Shown piece after piece: positions 25,016 to 34,159 of a stretch of DNA of 64,000 bases. The position numbers and the translations under genes are program-made. The stretch is from Rhizobium sp. C4. GTDB taxonomy: Bacteria > Pseudomonadota > Alphaproteobacteria > Rhizobiales > Rhizobiaceae. The first letter of the stretch is position 1. Every line of letters begins with the position of its first letter. The stretch covers positions 62,001 to 126,000 of the forward strand of contig NZ_JAJNCX010000006.1 of assembly GCF_021026315.1 (NCBI RefSeq). The letters run 5' to 3'. Under the pieces are notes generated by a model, which was not told where the DNA came from, ran no database searches, and worked only from the letters and a program-made list of their open reading frames with translations.

Positions 25016-26329
25016 TCACTCCGCGGCGACCTTCGCCATCGGGTTGTTCGGATGCGTCGTCCAGTTGGCGTAATCTGCCGAGACGACCTTGCCGGTGCGC
25101 TTGTCGATTTCGCCGGGCTGCTTCTCCACCATGGTGATGCAGTTTTCAACCGGGCAGACATCGATGCAGAGGTTGCAGGCGACGCATTCCTCTTCGAGGA
25201 CCTCGAAGTGGCGCACGCCATTGACCATGTTGGTGATCGCCTGGTGCGAGGTGTCCTCGCAGGCGATGTGACAGCGGCCGCACTTGATGCAGGCGTCCTG
25301 ATCGATATGCGCCTTGGCGATGTAGTTGAGGTTAAGATACTGCCAGTCGGTGACATTCGGCACCGCCTTGCCCCGGAAGTCATCGAGCGTGGCATAGCCC
25401 TTCTCGTCCATCCAGGCTTCAAGCCCGGTGATCATTTCCTCAACGATCTTGAAGCCATAGGTCATCGCCGCCGTGCAGACCTGCACGTTGCCGGCGCCGA
25501 GCATCAGGAACTCCGCCGCATCGCGCCATGTCGTCACGCCGCCAATGCCGGAAATCGGCAGGCCGTAGGTCTCCGGATCGCGAGCGATTTCGGCGACCAT
25601 GTTGAGCGCGATCGGCTTGACTGCCGGGCCGCAATAGCCGCCATGCGTGCCCTTGCCGTCGATGGACGGCGTCGGCGAACAGGTGTCGAGATCGACGCCG
25701 GTGATCGAGTTGATCGTGTTGATCAGCGAGACCGCATCGGTGCCGCCATTCTTGGCCGCACGCGCCGGACGGCGCACATCGGTGACATTCGGCGTCAGCT
25801 TGGTGATGACCGGCATGCGCGTATACTGCTTGCACCAGCGCACGACCATTTCGACATATTCCGGCACCTGACCGACGGCGGCACCCATGCCGCGCTCGGA
25901 CATGCCGTGCGGACAGCCGAAGTTGAGCTCGATGCCATCGGCCTCGGTCTCTTCGACCAGCGGCAGGATCGCCTTCCAGGCGTCCTCCTCGCAAGGCACC
26001 ATGATCGAGGCGATCAGCGCCCGGTCGCGCCACTTCTTCTTCACAGCCTTCATTTCCTGAAGGTTGATCTGCAGCGGGCGATCGGTGATCAGCTCGATAT
26101 TGTTGAGGCCGAGAAGACGGCGGTCGGCCCCCCAGATCGCGCCATAGCGCGGGCCGTTGACATTGACGACCGGCGGGCCTTCCTCGCCCAGCGTCTTCCA
26201 GACCACACCACCCCAGCCGGCGGCATAGGCGCGCTCGACATTATAGGCCTTGTCGGTCGGCGGCGCAGAGGCGAGCCAGAACGGGTTGGGCGATTTGATG
26301 CCGACGAAATTATTGCGGATATCAGCCAT
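25016..26329 (-). CDS. preA: NAD-dependent dihydropyrimidine dehydrogenase subunit PreA
   Basis: The 437-residue protein joins a dihydroorotate-dehydrogenase-like FMN barrel (ELNFGCPHGMSERGMG, KLTPNVTD, then GIGGVTTWRDA) to a C-terminal two-[4Fe-4S] ferredoxin domain (CIKCGRCHIAC and CVACNLCIDVCPVENC). With PreT it reduces uracil and thymine, the first step of reductive pyrimidine catabolism. The start at 26329 has AAGGGGAA upstream and gives the conserved MADIRNNFVGIKSPNPF start; the longer frame adds an implausible leader. It is 22 bp downstream of preT. Confidence 0.95.
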   Translation of the reverse strand: MADIRNNFVGIKSPNPFWLASAPPTDKAYNVERAYAAGWGGVVWKTLGEEGPPVVNVNGPRYGAIWGADRRLLGLNNIELITDRPLQINLQEMKAVKKKWRDRALIASIMVPCEEDAWKAILPLVEETEADGIELNFGCPHGMSERGMGAAVGQVPEYVEMVVRWCKQYTRMPVITKLTPNVTDVRRPARAAKNGGTDAVSLINTINSITGVDLDTCSPTPSIDGKGTHGGYCGPAVKPIALNMVAEIARDPETYGLPISGIGGVTTWRDAAEFLMLGAGNVQVCTAAMTYGFKIVEEMITGLEAWMDEKGYATLDDFRGKAVPNVTDWQYLNLNYIAKAHIDQDACIKCGRCHIACEDTSHQAITNMVNGVRHFEVLEEECVACNLCIDVCPVENCITMVEKQPGEIDKRTGKVVSADYANWTTHPNNPMAKVAAE

Positions 26330-26351
26330 TTTGAATTCCCCTTCCCGCGCT

Positions 26352-27683
26352 TCAGGCCAGAGCCTTGATGATGGACATGGCCGCATCGCGGCCCATGGCG
26401 ACGGCGGAGACGGTCAGGTCCTCGCCACCGGTTGCGCAGTCGCCGCCGGCCCAGACACCGGCAACGGAGGTACGGCCCTCTTCGTCAATGACGATCTTGC
26501 CCTTCTCGACCTTCACCGTATCGAGGCCGGCGACGTCGAGCGTCTGGCCGATTGCCGTCAGGATCTGGTCGCAGGCGATATCCACCGTATGGCCGGTTTC
26601 CTTCAGAAGCCCGTTTTCGAGATGGGTATAGGCAAGCGTCATGCCCGAGACATGGCCGCCATGGCTATGCACGGCCTTGGGCGCCAGCCAATGGCGGATC
26701 AGCACGCCCTTGGAGGCGGCCAGTTCCTGCTCATAGAGCGAGGCATTCATATGCTCCTGGCCGCGCCGGTAGCACATCGTCACCTCTTCGGCGCCGAGAA
26801 GCTTGGCCTGCACAGCGGCATCCACCGCCGTCATGCCGCCGCCGATGACGACGACGCGACGACCGACCGGCACATCGCCCTTGGCATCCGCCTGACGCAG
26901 ATTGGCGATGAACTCGACCGCATCGACCACGCCATATTCATGCGTGCCTTCGACAGTCAGCGCGTTGACACCACCGAGCCCCACGGCAAGGAAAACGGCA
27001 TCATGCTTGGCCTTCAGATCGGCGAGCGTGAAATCGCGGCCGAGCATTTCGCCGTCGAGCACATCGATGCCGCCAACTGAGAGAATGTAATCCGCTTCCT
27101 TCTGGGCGATGTCATCCGTCGCCTTGTAGGTCGCGATACCATATTCGTTGAGGCCACCGGCCTTTTCGCGATGGTCATAGACCGTCACGTTGAAGCCATT
27201 GATGGCAAGCCGATGAGCTGCGGCAAGGCCAGCAGGTCCCGCGCCGACCACGCCGACCGATTTCCCGTTGGATGCCGGTCGCGTGTAGAACTGTTTGCCG
27301 GCATGCATGGCCTTGTCGGTGGCAAAACGCTGCAGGCGGCCGATCTCGACAGGCTTTTCCTCGGCCGTGTTGCGCACACAGGCCTGCTCGCACAGCGTTT
27401 CGGTGGGACAGACGCGGGCGCACATGCCGCCCATGATGTTCTGGTCGAAAATCGTCTTGGCAGCACCGATGGCGTTCCCCGTCGAAATCTGACGGATGAA
27501 CAAAGGCACATCGATGGAGGTGGGACAGGCCGTCATGCACGGCGCGTCATAACAGAAATAACAGCGGTCCGAGGCAACCAGCGCTTCGTGGTCATTGAAA
27601 ACCGGATGCAGCTCGGCGAAATTCTTCTCGTATTCGGCAGGCGAAAGCCGGCCGGAATGGATCCCAGGTTCCAGTCGTCCCAT
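26352..27683 (-). CDS. preT: dihydropyrimidine dehydrogenase NAD(P)-binding subunit PreT
   Basis: The 443-residue flavoprotein starts with an [Fe-S]-binding domain with two Cys clusters (CYFCYDAPCMTACPTSID and CARVCPTETLCEQAC), followed by FAD- and NAD(P)-binding GxGxxG folds (VGVVGAGPAGLAAAHRLA; VVVIGGGMTAVDAAV). It passes electrons from NAD(P)H to PreA. A RutR-like operator lies 55 bp upstream of its start (27738-27753), matching one at the hyuC-hydA locus, so preTA is probably repressed by RutR until pyrimidines are available. Confidence 0.95.
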   Translation of the reverse strand: MGRLEPGIHSGRLSPAEYEKNFAELHPVFNDHEALVASDRCYFCYDAPCMTACPTSIDVPLFIRQISTGNAIGAAKTIFDQNIMGGMCARVCPTETLCEQACVRNTAEEKPVEIGRLQRFATDKAMHAGKQFYTRPASNGKSVGVVGAGPAGLAAAHRLAINGFNVTVYDHREKAGGLNEYGIATYKATDDIAQKEADYILSVGGIDVLDGEMLGRDFTLADLKAKHDAVFLAVGLGGVNALTVEGTHEYGVVDAVEFIANLRQADAKGDVPVGRRVVVIGGGMTAVDAAVQAKLLGAEEVTMCYRRGQEHMNASLYEQELAASKGVLIRHWLAPKAVHSHGGHVSGMTLAYTHLENGLLKETGHTVDIACDQILTAIGQTLDVAGLDTVKVEKGKIVIDEEGRTSVAGVWAGGDCATGGEDLTVSAVAMGRDAAMSIIKALA

Positions 27684-27737
27684 GTTGTTCCCCTATGTGT
27701 AACGGCTAGTGGAGGAACGCTAACTCAGTTCAAAAAT

Positions 27738-27753
27738 TTTATCAAACGGTAAA
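27738..27753. promoter_or_regulatory. RutR-like operator upstream of preT
   Basis: The sequence TTTATCAAACGGTAAA is an imperfect palindrome that matches 13 of 16 positions of the site at 37541. Both resemble the E. coli RutR box TTGACCAnnTGGTCAA. It lies 55 bp upstream of preT and inside an AT-rich promoter-like region. Confidence 0.65.
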
Positions 27754-27817
27754 AATATGCCGGAGACGATTTTTTTGGCGCGCCCAAAACTTGGGCGTTT
27801 CCGTGCATTGCGGGTCG

Positions 27818-30054
<2,237 letters not shown>

Positions 30055-30084
30055 CGCCTGATCCGATACCATGTCTCCCAAGGC

Positions 30085-30115
30085 CGGCGGCTCCGAAAGG
30101 GGCCGCCGTTTTCGT
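30085..30115 (+). terminator. terminator of pobA
   Basis: Arms CGGCGGCTCC and GGGGCCGCCG (one G-T pair) with loop GAAA, followed by TTTTCGTTT, 30 bp after the stop. Confidence 0.8.
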
Positions 30116-30187
30116 TTGACGTGGTTACGCAAGCGATCAACACATATCACTGACAAAGCTGTTTCCGCCGAGGGATACTCTATCACT

Positions 30188-30312
30188 CCGTCATCCCGGA
30201 CTAGATCCGGGATCCAGCCAGCCCGCGTCTGCGGGCTGAAAGAACCCTTTTTCAAGAGTCTTCCGCGCGAAGGACTTCGCGCACTGGATGCCGGATCAAG
30301 TCCGGCATGACG
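30188..30312. repeat. composite palindromic intergenic repeat, copy 1
   Basis: A 125-bp element bounded by CCGTCATCCCGGACT and its imperfect complement near GTCCGGCATGACG, containing two inner hairpins: CAGCCCGCG/CGCGGGCTG-type (around 30220) and GCGCGAAGGACTTCGCGC (around 30268), with AAAGAACCCTTTTT between. It matches the element at 42751-42878 in opposite orientation. Similar repeats are common between genes in rhizobia (recollection, not searched). Confidence 0.75.
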
Positions 30313-30444
30313 TAGGGTGGGGGGACCGCGCCGACACTGTCAACAGCCTCCCCAAAAAGGTGACTCTTTTCATCCACTTTAATCTTTACCAAAATAATCA
30401 TGTTTTGTATGTTGCCGCCACTGGACACCTTCTGGAGGATGCAA

Positions 30445-30846
30445 GTGGCGAAAAAGGCTTCGAAAAATGCAGGGAAGCAGGATTCGCGGAAAAGCGGCGG
30501 TGACTGTAGACCCGAGGAGAGCAGCGCGGATCTGAAGAGCTTTCTCTATGTCGGCGGGCGCGATTGCCAGGTGGCGCATCTGCGCCAGATCGCCTCTGCC
30601 CATGGCGCGGAACTCATTCACCACGACGGAGGCCTGCGCGAAGCGGTGAGCCGCATCGACACGGTGCTGCCGTCCGTCGATTGCGTCTTCTGCCCGATCG
30701 ATTGTATCAGCCACGACGCCTGCCTGCGCGTCAAATCCGGCTGCAAGAAGCACGGCAAGCGCTTCATCCCCTTGCGCAACGGCTCCAAGTCGAGCCTGGA
30801 GCGCGCCCTTCAGGACATCAAAGACGGACGGCTGAAACATGCGTGA
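30445..30846 (+). CDS. DUF2325-domain protein
   Basis: The 133-residue product has a lysine-rich N-terminus (about 30 residues) and a DUF2325 domain: LKSFLYVGGRDCQVAHLRQI, LIHHDGG, then VDCVFCPIDCISHDACLRVK and SKSSLERAL. The Cys/His-rich centre (CVFCPIDCISHDAC) could bind a metal, iron-sulphur cluster or haem. I start at GTG 30445 because GGAGG at 30434-30438 would be too close to the ATG at 30439. It heads a three-gene set ending with an IsdG-like haem-degrading protein. Confidence 0.75.
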   Translation: MAKKASKNAGKQDSRKSGGDCRPEESSADLKSFLYVGGRDCQVAHLRQIASAHGAELIHHDGGLREAVSRIDTVLPSVDCVFCPIDCISHDACLRVKSGCKKHGKRFIPLRNGSKSSLERALQDIKDGRLKHA

Positions 30847-31078
30847 CAAAGACGGAACCGGGCTTGGCGGCATGATACGCCTGCACGACATCGCCGCTGC
30901 CTATGGCGACGGCTTGATCCCGGAGCTGTACGATCTTCTCACACGTCCGGCACCGCCGGTCGAGATCGCGGGCAATGTCGTCGCCCTGCCCCTTCGTCAC
31001 GCCGAGCCGTTGAACCCGTCTTTGAAAAACCGCGAAAATCTGCGAGACAAGGACGAGGCCGCAGGCTCGACAAACTGA
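30839..31078 (+). CDS. small hypothetical protein in the DUF2325 operon
   Basis: This 79-residue frame overlaps the DUF2325 gene by 8 bp and ends 15 bp before the next gene, so coupling suggests it is real. The central part (MIRLHDIAAAYGDGLIPELY) looks like a helical protein; the C-terminus is charged and probably disordered. No family recognised. An internal ATG at residue 12 is an alternative start. Confidence 0.5.
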   Translation: MRDKDGTGLGGMIRLHDIAAAYGDGLIPELYDLLTRPAPPVEIAGNVVALPLRHAEPLNPSLKNRENLRDKDEAAGSTN

Positions 31079-31093
31079 ACTCGGGAGAGATGC

Positions 31094-31408
31094 ATGTATA
31101 TCGCCATGAACCGCTTCAAGATCGCCAAGGGTTCCGAAGGCCAGTTCGAGGATATCTGGCGCAACCGCGATTCGAAGCTGAAGGAAAATCCCGGCTTCGT
31201 CGAATTCCATCTCCTGCGCGGCAAGACGCATGACGAGGAAGGCTTCACGCAATTCGTCTCGCATTCTACCTGGGAAAGCGAAGAGGCATTTATCGGCTGG
31301 ACGAAATCGGAGAACTTCCGCGCCGCCCACAAGAATGCCGGCGATAATCGCAGCATCTATCTCGACCCGCCGGTCTTCGAGGGTTACACCTCGGTCGTCG
31401 ACGGCTGA
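31094..31408 (+). CDS. IsdG/HmuQ-like haem-degrading monooxygenase (ABM fold)
   Basis: The 104-residue protein has the dimeric ABM fold and the three residues that mark haem-degrading IsdG-type enzymes at matching spacing: Asn6, Trp69 and His79 (within FIGWTKSENFRAAHKN). Such enzymes open haem to release iron in the cytoplasm; Bradyrhizobium HmuQ/HmuD are related. It closes the DUF2325 operon and is followed by a strong bidirectional terminator. Quinol-monooxygenase-type relatives lack the Trp-His pair, so haem degradation is the better call. Confidence 0.8.
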   Translation: MYIAMNRFKIAKGSEGQFEDIWRNRDSKLKENPGFVEFHLLRGKTHDEEGFTQFVSHSTWESEEAFIGWTKSENFRAAHKNAGDNRSIYLDPPVFEGYTSVVDG

Positions 31409-31430
31409 TTGAGCGATCTGTCAGGAATGA

Positions 31431-31465
31431 GAAACGGGCGGCATCTCTGCCGCCCGTTTCATTTT
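31431..31465. terminator. bidirectional terminator between convergent genes
   Basis: Perfect 13-bp arms GAAACGGGCGGCA (31431-31443) and TGCCGCCCGTTTC (31448-31460) with loop TCTC, followed by ATTTTG; on the minus strand the stem is preceded and followed by AT-rich bases too. It serves both the haem-monooxygenase gene and the convergent hydrolase gene. Confidence 0.85.
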
Positions 31466-31466
31466 G

Positions 31467-33158
31467 TCAGAACGGCGCCTGCGTCGCCTGCCCCGCCACC
31501 ACGAACCAGGTGACGAAGAGACCGGCAAAGAGCGCGCCCGGCAGATAGGAATTCGTGCGGCGCCAGGCGAATGTCGAGAAGATCGCGACAAAGGCCAGAA
31601 CCGGCACGAACGGAATGCCGACGATCAGGAACAGCGCCAGATCCGGCAGCGGCAGGCCGCCGGTGATGAAGAGCGCCGCATAGAGGCCCGCCAGCAGAAC
31701 GGCGAGACCGAGCACGAAGGACAGCGCATTCCAGGCATATTGCCCGAACGTGCTCTGGTCGCGGATCGACAGCGTCGCATGCATGGACCGCAGCGCGATG
31801 AGGAAGAAAACCGTGAACGGGATCAGATAGATCGCGAAGATCTTCATCTGCGTCGCCGACATCAGCTTCAGCGCGATAATCCAGAAGCGTGCATCCACGC
31901 CATAGGCCGCACCGACCATGGCAAGCGCGCCATAGACGCCGAGAACCGTCAGAACCGCGATACCAAGCGAAGCACCGATGCGAGTGTTGAACTCGGCACC
32001 ACGCCCATTGAGAACCAGTTGCAGCACCAGCGAAACGACGGCGACGCCGAGCGCCCAGACCATGAAGCCATTGGTCACTTGCTGCGGCAGCCAGGGCGTC
32101 GCACCAATATTCGTATAGCCCACGCCCGCCAGCGGGAAATAGGCAAGCGCCGGAACGATGGTGGAGACGAGGAAGGCAACCCACCAGCCGCCATTGCGCG
32201 CCGGACGTGCCGGCTGCGGTTCCGCCTTCAGCGAAGCGAAGGCCGGCAGGCCAAGCGCCACGTCGAAAATGCCAAGCGCCAGAACCATCAGGCCGAGCAG
32301 GATCGCCAGCGTCGCGAATTCCTTGTGATACCAGATCTGGTCATCGGCCGGCTTCGGCGTGCCGCCGACAAGCGTCTTGGAGAACCAGTCAATGGCATCG
32401 CCGATCGCTGCCGTCGACATATGGTCGCCCGCATGCGTCGTCACCGGCTGGTAGAGCATGCGCCCCGTTCCGGCGGCGATATCGCCATAAAGCTGACCAA
32501 CCTTGATGTCGGTCGTGCCGAACACGCCCTGAAGCTTCGGACCCGTCACGATATCGACGGGACGGTGAACGCCCCACATGAGTTGCGAGAACTCGTCATA
32601 CTTGCTGTAGACGAGGCCGAAATTGCGTGGCCAGTCGGGCGTGCCTTCCTTGGCGAAGGGTGCGCCGGTGGACGAGCCTTCCAGCACCAGCGCCTTGTAA
32701 TCATTCGGCATGGCGGCAGCGGCCGCAAGCACGGTCCAGCCACCCATCGAGTGACCTTCAAGGCCGATATTGCTCTTGTCGACAAAGTCGAAGCTGCGAA
32801 GATAGGCAAGGCCGGCCGGACCGCCGAAACCATCGGCAAAGGCCGGTCCGTCGCTATAGCCGTGGCCGCGCTGGTCCATTTCCAGAACCACATAGCCGCG
32901 ACGTGCGAATTCGATCGCAAACCCGTCCTGCGTCTCGCGCGAATTGACATAGCCGTGAACGGCGAGAATGCCCGGCGCCGGTGTCTTGGCCGTCGCATTC
33001 GGCGGAATATAGAGGAAGGCGCTCATGACGGTGCCGGACGGCGTCGCGAAACGAACGTCCCTCACCTTGATCCCGCCATCGGTTCGCGTCATGTGCGCGA
33101 CGACTGCCCCTGCCAGGATCAGCACGAAGCCGACCAGCACAAGTGTCCATTTTTTCAT
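31467..33158 (-). CDS. alpha/beta hydrolase fused to a multi-helix membrane domain
   Basis: The 563-residue protein has an N-terminal membrane anchor (about residues 5-22), then an extracytoplasmic or cytoplasmic alpha/beta hydrolase domain (GILAVHGYVNSRETQ, GHGYSDGP, nucleophile elbow GLEGHSMGG with Ser near 145, and a late His in TTHAGDHM). From about residue 285 come roughly eight hydrophobic helices. The combination suggests an enzyme acting at the membrane on lipid or cell-envelope substrates. The start at 33158 follows GGGAGAG; the extra ten residues upstream are unlikely. Confidence 0.75.
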   Translation of the reverse strand: MKKWTLVLVGFVLILAGAVVAHMTRTDGGIKVRDVRFATPSGTVMSAFLYIPPNATAKTPAPGILAVHGYVNSRETQDGFAIEFARRGYVVLEMDQRGHGYSDGPAFADGFGGPAGLAYLRSFDFVDKSNIGLEGHSMGGWTVLAAAAAMPNDYKALVLEGSSTGAPFAKEGTPDWPRNFGLVYSKYDEFSQLMWGVHRPVDIVTGPKLQGVFGTTDIKVGQLYGDIAAGTGRMLYQPVTTHAGDHMSTAAIGDAIDWFSKTLVGGTPKPADDQIWYHKEFATLAILLGLMVLALGIFDVALGLPAFASLKAEPQPARPARNGGWWVAFLVSTIVPALAYFPLAGVGYTNIGATPWLPQQVTNGFMVWALGVAVVSLVLQLVLNGRGAEFNTRIGASLGIAVLTVLGVYGALAMVGAAYGVDARFWIIALKLMSATQMKIFAIYLIPFTVFFLIALRSMHATLSIRDQSTFGQYAWNALSFVLGLAVLLAGLYAALFITGGLPLPDLALFLIVGIPFVPVLAFVAIFSTFAWRRTNSYLPGALFAGLFVTWFVVAGQATQAPF

Positions 33159-33299
33159 AGTGAATCTCTCCCTTTGCCGCCGTGTCACAACGGTGGCGCG
33201 GCAGCAGAAAAGACCGGATTACGCTTACGCGCAAGTCAAAATTGATCAAAACGAAAATTATCGAAAAGAAAACGAACGAATAAGGAATATTCTATTTGT

Positions 33300-33671
33300 T
33301 CAGGCCTTCTGTTGGCCGTGCAGCAGCGCGCCCGCACCGACGACCAGCCAGCCGGCCATCATGATCATGCCGCCGCTCGGTGCCGACATCGGGAAAAGCC
33401 CCGTCCCCGCGAAGTGACGCTTCACCAGATCGCCCGCGAAGAGCAGCACGCCGAGAATGAAGAGAGCGCCGGAAAGCGCGGTGAAGCGCACCCGGTTGCC
33501 CGCCGCGATCAATCCGAGAAGCGCCGGCGCGTGCACAAGGCACATCAGCGAGGCCGCACCGAGAAGCCGCTGATCGTCCATGTGCGAGGCAGCGGCCGCC
33601 AGACCGATGCCGCACATGCCGAAGAGCCCGGCAAAGACGCCGAAGAGGCGGATACGAACATTCTCAGGCAT
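33300..33671 (-). CDS. DUF423 membrane protein (YgdD-like)
   Basis: The 123-residue product has four hydrophobic helices and the DUF423 pattern (GAASLMCLVHAPALLGL; ALFILGVLLFAGDL; APSGGMIMMAGWLVVGAGAL). DUF423 proteins are small inner-membrane proteins of unknown function. Its start overlaps the end of the truncated haemoglobin gene by 8 bp, so the pair is cotranscribed. Confidence 0.88.
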   Translation of the reverse strand: MPENVRIRLFGVFAGLFGMCGIGLAAAASHMDDQRLLGAASLMCLVHAPALLGLIAAGNRVRFTALSGALFILGVLLFAGDLVKRHFAGTGLFPMSAPSGGMIMMAGWLVVGAGALLHGQQKA

Positions 33672-34074
33672 GGGGCTCGCCCTCCTCGCGGTTCTGCATG
33701 TGATGGGCCAATTGCTCCACCGGCTTCCAGATGATCTCGCGAAGCTTCGGATGCGCGATCGTTTCGTCCATGGCCATGCGGAAGCAGAGCAGCCATTCGT
33801 CGCGCTCTGCCACGCCGATCGGTGCCGAGAAATGGCGCGCGCGCAGCCGGGGATGACCGTATTTCTCGATATAGAGCTGCGGCCCGCCCATATAGCCGGT
33901 CAGGTAGTCGTAGAGCTTGTCGCGGGACCGTTCGAGGCTCGGCGGGTGAATGGCCCGGCAGTTCTTCGCCTCCGGCAGCGTGTCCATGAGATCATAGAAG
34001 CGCGCGACCAGCTTGCGGATCGTCTCCTCTCCGCCGATAGCCTCGTAAAGCGTGATGGTTTCTTCTTCGCTCAT
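33664..34074 (-). CDS. group II truncated haemoglobin
   Basis: The 136-residue globin has the proximal His in RARHFSAPIGVAERDEWLLC and the group II-type Trp at the G8 position (DEWLLCFRMAMDE). Helix B/E features (FYDLMDTLPEAKNCRAIH) match the trHbO family, implicated in oxygen or nitric-oxide chemistry. I start at 34074; the frame extends upstream for 46 residues without family similarity. Confidence 0.88.
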   Translation of the reverse strand: MSEEETITLYEAIGGEETIRKLVARFYDLMDTLPEAKNCRAIHPPSLERSRDKLYDYLTGYMGGPQLYIEKYGHPRLRARHFSAPIGVAERDEWLLCFRMAMDETIAHPKLREIIWKPVEQLAHHMQNREEGEPHA

Positions 34075-34159
34075 CGCCGGTTCTCGCACCCTTGACCCAT
34101 AAACACCGTGCCTGCTTAAGCACGCGCGAGGGACGGAGGCAAGGCGGCGATTTGGCGCG

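Noticed and set aside
30188-30312. Composite repeat as a possible CRISPR or insertion sequence
   Set aside because: Only two copies, no regular spacers, no transposase; it is a palindromic intergenic element.
33236-33260. TTGATCAAAACGAA near 33244 as an FNR box
   Set aside because: The right half does not match ATCAA; it is only a local TTGATCAA palindrome.
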